Part shown: positions 48,701 through 53,774 of the stretch, in pieces
Layout of the letters: the number at the start of each line of letters is the position of its first letter
Numbering within the stretch: position 1 is the first letter of the stretch
NCBI GenBank assembly: GCA_910585705.1
Contig: CAJUER010000001.1
Span: 732,840 to 796,839 of the forward strand
Direction: 5' to 3'
Source: an uncultured Christensenella sp.
GTDB lineage: Bacteria; Bacillota; Clostridia; Christensenellales; Borkfalkiaceae
DNA: 64,000 bases
The notes under the pieces: generated by a model
Told to the model about the DNA's origin: nothing
Seen by the model: the letters and a program-made list of their open reading frames with translations, nothing else
Database searches by the model: none
Made by a program: the position numbers and the translations under genes

Positions 48701-48958
48701 TACGAACTGCTTATAACCATCATAATCATAGTATGCTATACCTTTTCTGCCCTTAGTTACGCGCCGCCCCATTGCCGCCCATTCGTTAAACGAAAAGCAT
48801 ACCGTAGCGTTCGGGCGTTCTATAATTATCTGGCAAGCGTCGTGCAAGTTAATATGCGGGTTTTGCGCTATAAACCGATAAAAGTTTTTAAGCTGTTCTC
48901 CGTCAGCAAGCATCTCCGCGATTGATGTATTGCAGTCTTTTGCATTCTCGTTAGCCAT
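36746..48958 (-). CDS. Giant methylase-helicase-primase protein of the ICE
   Basis: The ATG at 48958 after GGAGGAGAA gives 4,070 residues. In order: LtrC/ArdC-like N-terminal domain (15-75); a MutS domain I-like module (385-490, MRYGDFYEAFDDSAKTLS and PMCGMPYHAMDKYL); two related ~80-residue repeats (626-706, 753-835); an N6-adenine methylase (880-1160) with EPSMGTGNFFG near 989 and NVPFGG near 1053; an SNF2-type helicase with Walker A HVVGSGKTYT near 1668, IDEAHYYKN near 1832 and motif VI QREGRIIRQGN near 2169; a DUF3849-like region (about 3133-3230); three ~100-residue repeats (3449-3760); and a primase-polymerase-like domain with SGKGLHIFG near 3879. Such proteins are known from ICEs and phages (DarB-like) as antirestriction factors; a replication role is suggested by the primase end. 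Confidence 0.9.
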   Translation of the reverse strand: MANENAKDCNTSIAEMLADGEQLKNFYRFIAQNPHINLHDACQIIIERPNATVCFSFNEWAAMGRRVTKGRKGIAYYDYDGYKQFVFDANDTHGDNRYLRPILPMKRLLGGLDELNGTEYVEEEISDYRKIYKGVELYLQEQDALTSDDERDKLLIDGIAYSLYSKTGFPKSSGIYFSGLSYSYKENAEFIKDVYIRTDMLVQDIEEAYSERKEEIKIIDDTEEDAVSDEPVVSVERKEKKIVEIHSASRTFYKGYVALLRWLDTSKPNSACEVYLGKDENYDNNGNYDNTDNSLILVSTNENIYSFIRNSYWVVSQEDLIDRWDFTEQDYKEFNELKNGLLKDMETTGEILFAVDINNLDNGVPFRYPNWQDEIETVKYTEQVPEKPKHPLYPMYEQYKKAQRTKPNVIVLMRYGDFYEAFDDSAKTLSKELDLTLTGRDFGLPERVPMCGMPYHAMDKYLDKILAFSGVLLIEPNEEPKYILSHAESIEQSETPKEKQKPVLTEILADVPTRFDDEQLDAEDWRSEFVAEFGATDDEQSGDEIELDERDDEDFDEANDSDEQSDSIREQPIDKVEFTPKNKEKGIKDRKRKEKPQLSMFDLLNPQEKSRLEQIIETDLKYGSGVEHGKFRIFDKYNENPSEKAFAEFLKKEYGWGGRSGYGGICEDHSPKGVKIYLLGEKGENLEQTFLKWPEVANRIADLIDDDNYLSEQEKQKHVEYTTEQNRQKELRAEEERRKNELINQVIFSASADRKQRILDEYADTTKLTKFAEFLKTEYGTIEERGEEHSAIYNQQGIWIYRGEITYNYQDSIFLKWEEFADKVCSLIEKDCFIEQPELSSEEDETWDALIDARFSQPEEDAILEENENTDLNGVLDQTELGGAKTRFKNNVSAIRLVNKLYAENRNATEAEQKTLAQFVGWGGLSQAFDENNEGWKREYAELKGLLSAEDYEQARSSTLNAYYTAKDVIGGIYTALERFGVKGNNRILEPSMGTGNFFGFMPKEIADGSRLYGVELDNLTGRIAAKLYPQANVQIKGFEDTSFPDDKFDIVVGNVPFGGYGVADSAYNLYNFKVHDYFLAKSIDKVKPNGIVAIVTSKGTLDKLNLSARKYVAERAELLGAIRLPNTAFKQTAGTEAVADILFFRKREEKLADISGEEWLGTGKTDDGYELNNYFIKHPEMVLGTLAEEIGLYGGKDITVKPDGRELSEALSEAVKNLPQDFYINPEAKPDEESTIEVDYNVKPMCFKAENGRLYMRVGDEMVEQRIPAFPKDAYQRICGMIALREELHHILDIQIQGCSDDVLEREQRKLNSQYDSFVKKYGELNGQTNTRLFSDDGDSALLFACEEIDKETGNVNKSDVFSKRTIRPYVVPTSTDDCFEALQISKNERGRVDISYIEELTRKSYDDVLFELGDAVFRNPEKVDVHDRYSGFETSEEYLSGKVVEKLNTARRYAEENHVYQANVEALEKVQPTPLTASEIAVRLGQTWVDKEYYKEFYCQLVGVNWWHRGYVELFYNPHDSSWRLDQKDSVRLDTQMKQKEVYGTNRAPAYRLFIDCMNLKATTIYDTVQDEDGKERRVLNQAETIAAREKQNKIKEEFQNWIFAKPERREELEATYNRLFNQITLPHYDGSYLKFPEMNPAIELRPHQKDAIHRIITNDQSTLLHHVVGSGKTYTMAASIMKMRQLGLCKKAMVAVPNHLVQQWASEWRKLYPNAKILVAMKEDLEKSNRQKFVSKVALGDWDGIIIAQSSFAKIPVSQERQIKKLNEEIKQVEETILATWDEQGMPRGAVKNLEQIKKTKQAQLKKLMDSSKKDDVLTFENLGVDYLYIDEAHYYKNLFLYTKMNNVAGISSAASQRASDIKLKCEYLQELHGNDRGIVFATGTPISNSMTEMYTMQRYLQPSTLKEIGIEFFDGWAADFGETVTSMELAPSGKGYQARTRFAKFTNLPELQTLYRSFADVITSDMVQLAVPEAEKHVINLKPSDTVIELAEQIAERAEIIHDGGVIPEIDNMLKVTSDGKKLALDPRCFIPDSEDEEGSKLNEAARRIYEIWEETAEQKGTQIVFCDLSTPKVKSDEYTYGLRFDAYNDLKYKLAQKGIPSDEIAFIHDAHTDEQKQTLFDKVNSGTIRVLIGSTEKCGAGTNVQKRLLALHHLDTPYRPSDMEQREGRIIRQGNSNDKVDIYTYVMERTFDSYSYQILENKSRFIQQITRGDFTAREFEDIDETTLSYAEIKAITAANPRIKRKMEVDAEIARLRVLEGQYKKNLYSLQDKIRKDFPEDIRRQELLLERATLDLMHLQSSKPADPEAFEISVNGKVYTDKKEGGKALMDALYGGKPETVVAEYCGFKISMNLMKSLTGERDITLAANGQYTMALGESTSGNLQRLDNFMEDFPKRKERLENRLQQLKNDLEIAKEQVEKPFEHKVHLAELLSEQAELNAELNLDKREESAVVDDGNGAVENYRALPTQRKSREDKVIDDEDKVAAMQVDVLPDYEVDTEDMHKYGYVWDGMLPLTRDKAARFWGMGLQVYKLGADNTQQEIEHYGNFGIDTKEKAMFGIEKPVWKRFLESEKALPYFAARSQYAESAGVVTSGDMDCIDERFTIDFIEANYKERADLDEYLASKPKPKSEEMKAYTVRLLDEFSLRIWRDELKYYGWEERDVLVALANHLENEEMKTEAKQLTDRPFNPEKELMIALNKHSENEIDAMNLPAFDDELTVLEKQPPYMLNEGSAVHRYMDGVLLLRNYTMGNSWYVINDTSAKNKDGSYIDKGDKTDVMTVLAYNGLYDGNPMHEFYSEEEARAYYADKVKSIRDVRLKSAKNNPLVVGGGSERDRIFAIIEDYCDSSERIHGGTEDGIDLELLVNNAACSVENAKELLLKYGASIDGNKVTLNDELQFERRVISNRPNYSDFVSNLRSNYFASRKQIDYESEVIESVKNEYDNFQAEMLKSKPKKVFNNSYKIHLYNEFSEVIQSGKEYLSDNDFKALYEDKGHILDSLYDDYIGSENYSVETYGDTAMFIKDYCESAHNDIYYPITYYGKDTENRAYYSMTKGISMEDLVWFEKNTKADMLTVAAPACYVEKTELEKMHIFYLNIGRDISEEQLIGENAMGNMMNAMDNYQYIYPLYLKTGEYALENYELIAHRNSRKSNKECKLAIEDAIRQNYDGMHLNEGIEDKLIEQYGMERVVFVLANTVNERNWDGRYSRENKDWARTIPMSEDDNVRGECCLETHPAVLDSFINRIRRKIKENIKKEIVETMTKTDMLMGTEHEKVKAYYTFNYRMQASGEGYYQAYMVDNKNGEIFPIFNFNFSTQKELEKEWQRRLASGVFGDAELIKCEPNELLNISNEIVKNQEKEKEMAQDKFKNFTARGDKVLSIIKDRDDRNIAIIQREKIGDFVVAARYDTTDGTWAQGTYDFKTLEEAEQYRTEKYGFENTNDTVDKKWLTCKVSPEALIKKYQFNSRFMMPKGSGYEGYAYSIFNDRIKEGTITTDLKSDTRERALVIRIPDNKNVEISGNGKSVEIEPHKFISLVNETSSDKYEREQRYTVGFPPEAFIKEYETSMLVAMPNDTKYKGYVYYLPKSVITEDRYSDVGTLIANIGESFKVTLRKGEERIELTAKEYLELVGDKKADKYGRDTSEIDEYREQQSEDDKKWSTVAISENAVIANYQNSTLFKMPKGEYAGYVYYIPSGMVRKDDNGLSLRVPEDFTAHLKDGDNKKDLSAQEFIAAIEGKTDEDYESVYRAPSEEAKAQFAKVEQQLRRNVPEEMRNKPNWVVVRTRENDSTGRLDKFLINPHTGKFAESDNPETWSDFDTACEYVKENGGVCLAYALEWDSDIACIDLDGCMQENGDFSEISQQAFNAANGSYTEKSVSGKGLHIFGKTKGADLRSFSKDKTLEYYQGGHFIAMTGDYYGSSELKSFDTPEMQSVLTSKLEKRTEWKHTGEGIEGLSSMDDREMLEKAFAAKNGDTVKRLYNGEDVRGNHSNSDMSLMNYLAFWSNHDIDQMLRVFSTSGLYRAEKPQSYYEHTALKAVKGTPCYTPPKASNNKPSGNGSDSDKGGK

Positions 48959-49451
48959 TTCTCCTCCGCATAAATCTATGACTTGGAAGCTCGTCTGAAT
49001 CAAAAATCAAATTTTCAAATTCTTCACTCTGTTCCCAATTCGCGCCGTACTCTTTTTCCTGTTCCGCAATTCTGCGAGCTTTCTTTTCCATAGATGTTTC
49101 AAGGCAATGCGCTATACACGGATTATATTTGCAATTCATTTTCCCCTCCCATACATATTTTTGTATTCGTCTTTTTTCCTGTAAGCTCGGAAACCAAATA
49201 ACAGATATTGCCGCTCTTACCCCAAGCAAACGTACAAGCTCCTTAATTTCCGCTTTATTAAATCGACAACGTTTATACAGTTTGCGTTTGAATTTACGCT
49301 TATCCATTCCGAGTTGCGCCGCAACAAAACTTTGTTTCAACCGTTTGCGTTTTAGCCAATGTTTCAAAACGCAACTTTTCAAGGTTATCCCCTTTTTGTA
49401 ATACTCAGTAAAGTTTGTTTCCGACAAGAATGTATTTACTCTTAAAGCCAT
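48951..49451 (-). CDS. Helix-turn-helix-like ICE protein
   Basis: 166 residues. The central part (LKHWLKRKRLKQSFVAAQLG) reads like a Cro-type helix-turn-helix, followed by a tail with four Cys/His (MNCKYNPCIAHC) and an acidic end. GAGGAGG lies nine bases before the ATG. Its stop overlaps the giant gene start by 8 bp, consistent with translational coupling. Family not recognised. Confidence 0.65.
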   Translation of the reverse strand: MALRVNTFLSETNFTEYYKKGITLKSCVLKHWLKRKRLKQSFVAAQLGMDKRKFKRKLYKRCRFNKAEIKELVRLLGVRAAISVIWFPSLQEKRRIQKYVWEGKMNCKYNPCIAHCLETSMEKKARRIAEQEKEYGANWEQSEEFENLIFDSDELPSHRFMRRRNG

Positions 49452-49665
49452 TCAGAGTTTCCTCCTCAAAATCTATGAGCTTCTCAACCGCTTGTTCGCC
49501 GTGTTTGTTGTAAATGTCCTTTACCGCTTCGTAACCGATTTGCTTGCCTTGTTCGAGCAATCTGACAACTACTACACTCAAACCTAAACTGTTCGCAATA
49601 TCTACATAATTTTTAATACAGTGTTCTTTACAAAAACTACGGCATCCGATAATATTCAGTTTCAT
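49405..49665 (-). CDS. Small hypothetical ICE protein
   Basis: 86 residues with an N-terminal Cys cluster (GCRSFCKEHC) and a helical remainder (VVRLLEQGKQIGYEAVKDIY). Its last 47 bp overlap the next gene. GGAGCAGGAAATG-type sequence precedes the start. No recognised family. Confidence 0.55.
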   Translation of the reverse strand: MKLNIIGCRSFCKEHCIKNYVDIANSLGLSVVVVRLLEQGKQIGYEAVKDIYNKHGEQAVEKLIDFEEETLNGFKSKYILVGNKLY

Positions 49666-49741
49666 TTCCTGCTCCTTTCTTCGTGGATTTGTTCAATCTC
49701 CCTTATGTGGTAGGCAATTAAGAAGACTAAAAGTTTACATC

Positions 49742-50224
49742 TTACAAAAAATTTTTTAAAAACTCTTTTAATCGACCGATTTTTCTTGATATTGCCGACT
49801 TTTTCACGCCTCTTTGTTCGGCAATTTCTTTTTGTTTCAATCCGTCATACAAAAGCATCGTTAAAATTTCTTTGTCTGAATCCGACAAAGATGAAACTGC
49901 CATATATAAGTCTTTATTTTCAATTTGCTCAATCCAACCGAAGCGATCGGTTTCAAAGTGCTTGTCCTCTACCGAAAATTTATGTAAGAATTTCTTTAAT
50001 AACGGGTTCTTTGCGTCGCTGTCACAATCGTCCTCATCAAATACCGTAATATTAAGACTTTGCGTATGACGAGCTTCGCGCCGTCTGCCCCTATACCAAT
50101 CTTCGTCACAACTTCGTAAGAGTTGGATTTGCTCATCCGTCATTCCTGCTGATAGATATTCCCTGCGTAGCTTCGCTTGTTCTCTTTCCAACAATGCCCT
50201 TTCCTTTCCGTCATTCCATTCCAT
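49742..50224 (-). CDS. Sigma-70 region 4-like regulator
   Basis: 160 residues. The C-terminal 60 (LSDSDKEILTMLLYDGLKQ then EIAEQRGVKKSAISRKIGRL) form a sigma region 4/RNA polymerase sigma-like helix-turn-helix. The N-terminal part is charged. It is the first gene before the long conjugation gene set and probably controls it. GGAGG lies nine bases before the ATG. Confidence 0.8.
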   Translation of the reverse strand: MEWNDGKERALLEREQAKLRREYLSAGMTDEQIQLLRSCDEDWYRGRRREARHTQSLNITVFDEDDCDSDAKNPLLKKFLHKFSVEDKHFETDRFGWIEQIENKDLYMAVSSLSDSDKEILTMLLYDGLKQKEIAEQRGVKKSAISRKIGRLKEFLKNFL

Positions 50225-50330
50225 TTTTAAAATCCTCCGATAGTTTTGTCATTATTTAGTACAGTTTTTTTTTCTACAAAATCGGAAAAACAGTTCAAAT
50301 AAATCCACAAATCGGAAAATTTTTTACAAT

Positions 50331-50368
50331 AAAAAAAACCGATTGCGATTTGAAATCGCAGTCGGTTT
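50331..50368 (-). terminator. Terminator of the 50466-53750 gene
   Basis: Minus strand: arms of about 14-16 bp (aaaccgattgcgat and its partner ending 50368) then a run of eight T. It separates the surface-protein genes from the conjugation genes. A second hairpin-like stretch lies at 50385-50433. Confidence 0.75.
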
Positions 50369-50465
50369 CGAATGACAAAAAAAGTGCCGCCAAACAGTAA
50401 CCTCTTGCGGTTAAACTGTTCGCCGACACTATTTTTTGATTATGATAAAATTTTTACAAATTCAT

Positions 50466-53400
50466 TCAATTGTGAGTTGAAGGTAAGGTTATTGACGGAG
50501 CTCCAATTATATGTGTAGATGCGGCACACAATCTTGATGAACATCCTCCATCAACTTTAACCACCCCGTCAAATGGAATTCCAGATATACCAATTTGTGT
50601 AATCCATTTGTCAATTGAAATAACTCCAATTATACCAAAAGCAGGTGAACCTTCTTCTCCATTTCTATATGCTGTTCCTGCATCCCCTCCTTTAATATAT
50701 AGATTATCCGCACACATAATAGATAGATTTTCACAATAAATTGCACACGCTCCGTTCCCTCCATTAATATTTGAAGAGGTACCGTTTTGTCCCGATGCAC
50801 CATAAATTTCTACTCTGCCATAAGTATACAGATTTAAGCTGCCTCCTGAAGAATATAAGGAATAGGCATTTATATTAACCACGTTGGTTTTTGCAAAAGG
50901 TTTTATCATAGGAGGAAAAGTAGGGCCAACAACAATTGGAGGATTGAATCCAGGCACGACGGGGTTAATAGGAATTGAAGTAGGGGTATTTATTCCGTCC
51001 CATATAGGTACAGAACTCTCCGTATGAACATAAATTCCCGATTGAGGACAGAGTTTGCCATCAATTTCTACAATCGGCGCTCTTATTGCAAAATTGTCCA
51101 AATGTAATTTAAATTGTGTATTACGTTTTGTACTCACTGTTATATACATTTGATAGCTACTATATAATTTACTATAAAGATACACTTCAGTGACATTTGA
51201 TGTAATTTCTATATGAAAAGGAGGTTTAATTATCGTGGGCATTATATAAGTTCCATTATTATTTATCTTATAGTAAGATAAATTCTTAGGAATTTGCATC
51301 TCGACCCCATTAATAGGTCTATTCACCCAACTTGCGGTCAATTGAAGATAAGTTTCTTCTCGACGAGTTAAAATCGAGGAATCTAATTTAATTCCTTTCT
51401 CTTCATCAATAAGCCAACCGTCAAATATATAACCCGCTTTGTACAGGCTACCAATTTCAATTTCTTCAAGATATTTTATTGATTGCGGGAAATTTCCTTC
51501 TTTTTTTGAACCGCCTTGATATCTGTACTGTATATAAGTTACAAAATCTTCCCATTCACCATGTATATCTATTACATTGTCTTTATAGGGTATACTTAAA
51601 TCTAAAAGATAAGTGTCCATGTATTCCCATACATATTTCTTGCCTGTTTCTTTATTTAATACAGATTCAAAAAAAATATGATTTTCTACATTAAAACTAT
51701 CAGGATTTGGATTATCTAATCCTTCCGGTAAACCTATATAATTTAATTTATATTGAATTAATTCCCAAGTTTGTTCAATAGTGCCGTTTCCGCCTTTCCA
51801 TTTTCTATCACAAACTAATTTATTTATCTCATCGTCATAATGATAGAAACAATCATCTCCAATAACGAAATTCAAACCATAACCAATTTCTTTTTTAACG
51901 TATATTTGTGAATCATCTAAAACAGGCGGTAAAACGTTGACATAATTTATTTCAAACATTGGCAAAATATTTTTAAATACTTTTAAATTAAATTCTTTAA
52001 ATGTTTTATCACTTATAGATGTTTTATATTTAATTGTTACTAAATCATAAATATCACTTAATGCAGTTAAATTATAATCCCTATTAATAACTATTTGCTC
52101 CGAAAAAATCTTTTCTCTGGAATCCAAATCATACCATGCATCAAAATCACGATTTTCATATACAGGAATTGGTAGGGTAAATACATAATTTTTTTCAAAC
52201 CAAAATTCATTTTCTGATTTATTAGGCAAAGTCCCACCTTCAACATCTAATTTTACTCTATAAAACTCCTTATCATATATAACTTTAAAGGAGCCTGACC
52301 AATCAACAGCCCATCCTTCCTCATCTTCACTTTCCCTATAATTTATATGATTTTCATTATGCACATGAACTATTTGATTTTCAGGCACCCATTCTTCTAC
52401 AATCGCAGAACCAACATTTATTGTTTTGTCGGTTATATGTAATTCTTTTATGCTTATTGCGCGTTGAAAAGCGTATGAGCCAATTGTTTTCACACTTTCG
52501 GGTATTTCAACTTTATTATCTGACTGTGAAACAAGGTCATTAAGTTTATTTATTAATTTTTCTTTTTCATTATCTCCTACGTTATAAGGGTTTTCGCTTG
52601 GCATCTCGAAAAATATATTATTCAAATCCAAACAATACATAAACATGCCTGCGGCAATTTCTGTATCATTTGGCAAAATAACCGAATTAATAGAAGAAAA
52701 AGGGAAAATTTGTTCTGAACTTTCGCCAATATATAAACTATCAAAGTCAGGAGAATCACCTATTTCCTTGAATTCTACGGGTCTATTAATTATAACATTC
52801 TTACCTTTATTAGAAATAAAAGAGTTTGAATCAATAACAATAGGTATTTCCGAGTATTCAATTATTAAATTATCATAAATTGCATCAGCGTAAGCGTTAT
52901 CATCTATTCCAAGTATAGGATATTTGACACCTCCAAGAGTAGCTTCTTTGGGTATAACTATATCGTCACTTATAAATATGTTCGGATCCAACTTATCCAA
53001 ATCAGTCAAATTAGTTTGACCGTTAGCTATAATAAATCCTTTAATGCCGCTACCCGATCTTGCTTGATTATCTTTTATTAATTCTGCGCGTGGTTTGGTA
53101 GTTATTTTACTGTTAAAATGTACATCTTGATTCTCATTACCTGACATCCAAGTGCTTGTCCAATTAATGCAATCATTTTCAGTAGCCCTTACCTCTACCT
53201 GAGTATTATTTCTACTAAAAACACTTGAACCTACAGATTTTACCGTCTTAGGTATGACGATAAGATCTAATTGAGGACATCTGTAAAATGCGTTATTTGC
53301 AATTTCAATTACATTACTTAAATCTACATATTTAAGTTTGGCACAATTAGCGAAAGCCATATTCCCTATTTTTTTGACTGTTCCGGGCAAATCCACTACA

Positions 53401-53750
53401 ACCAAATTTGGTGCAGACGTAGCACAACTTGATGCTATTTCAGTTACCGTAAATTCTTTACCATTTATAGTTCCACTTGACGGAATAACTGCCGTTGTCG
53501 CAACCGATTTATTGGTTATGCGTACGCTACACTCTTTATCGTTAATTTGACTAAACGCATAAGTTGCATTTATTTTTTCACCTTCATATTCGGTAACGTC
53601 AAATTGTAAAGCACTTTCTTCTAAGCTTTCCGTATCTTCTGCTGCATAAACTGTATATGTTTGCAACATAAATAGTCCAACGACGAAACACATCAGCATT
53701 ACTAAAATGCTTAGTCCAATCAAAACATTTTTTCTTTTTGTTTTTACCAT
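50466..53750 (-). CDS. Secreted BspA-like leucine-rich-repeat protein
   Basis: 1,094 residues. Signal peptide (about 1-36, ending YAAE); BspA/LRR_5 repeats (about 60-200: GNMAFANCAKLKYVDLSN, NNAFYRCPQLDLIVIP; more at 230-480: GSYAFQRAISIKELHI); InlB B-like modules (about 495-570 and 740-790); and a Gly-rich beta-structured C-terminal region with SGGSLNLYTYG and GGNGACAIYCENL. There is no LPxTG or C-terminal membrane anchor. Likely a secreted adhesin or surface protein carried as ICE cargo; ligand unknown. Confidence 0.85.
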   Translation of the reverse strand: MVKTKRKNVLIGLSILVMLMCFVVGLFMLQTYTVYAAEDTESLEESALQFDVTEYEGEKINATYAFSQINDKECSVRITNKSVATTAVIPSSGTINGKEFTVTEIASSCATSAPNLVVVDLPGTVKKIGNMAFANCAKLKYVDLSNVIEIANNAFYRCPQLDLIVIPKTVKSVGSSVFSRNNTQVEVRATENDCINWTSTWMSGNENQDVHFNSKITTKPRAELIKDNQARSGSGIKGFIIANGQTNLTDLDKLDPNIFISDDIVIPKEATLGGVKYPILGIDDNAYADAIYDNLIIEYSEIPIVIDSNSFISNKGKNVIINRPVEFKEIGDSPDFDSLYIGESSEQIFPFSSINSVILPNDTEIAAGMFMYCLDLNNIFFEMPSENPYNVGDNEKEKLINKLNDLVSQSDNKVEIPESVKTIGSYAFQRAISIKELHITDKTINVGSAIVEEWVPENQIVHVHNENHINYRESEDEEGWAVDWSGSFKVIYDKEFYRVKLDVEGGTLPNKSENEFWFEKNYVFTLPIPVYENRDFDAWYDLDSREKIFSEQIVINRDYNLTALSDIYDLVTIKYKTSISDKTFKEFNLKVFKNILPMFEINYVNVLPPVLDDSQIYVKKEIGYGLNFVIGDDCFYHYDDEINKLVCDRKWKGGNGTIEQTWELIQYKLNYIGLPEGLDNPNPDSFNVENHIFFESVLNKETGKKYVWEYMDTYLLDLSIPYKDNVIDIHGEWEDFVTYIQYRYQGGSKKEGNFPQSIKYLEEIEIGSLYKAGYIFDGWLIDEEKGIKLDSSILTRREETYLQLTASWVNRPINGVEMQIPKNLSYYKINNNGTYIMPTIIKPPFHIEITSNVTEVYLYSKLYSSYQMYITVSTKRNTQFKLHLDNFAIRAPIVEIDGKLCPQSGIYVHTESSVPIWDGINTPTSIPINPVVPGFNPPIVVGPTFPPMIKPFAKTNVVNINAYSLYSSGGSLNLYTYGRVEIYGASGQNGTSSNINGGNGACAIYCENLSIMCADNLYIKGGDAGTAYRNGEEGSPAFGIIGVISIDKWITQIGISGIPFDGVVKVDGGCSSRLCAASTHIIGAPSITLPSTHN

Positions 53751-53774
53751 AACATTTCTCCTTTGAAAAAAAAT

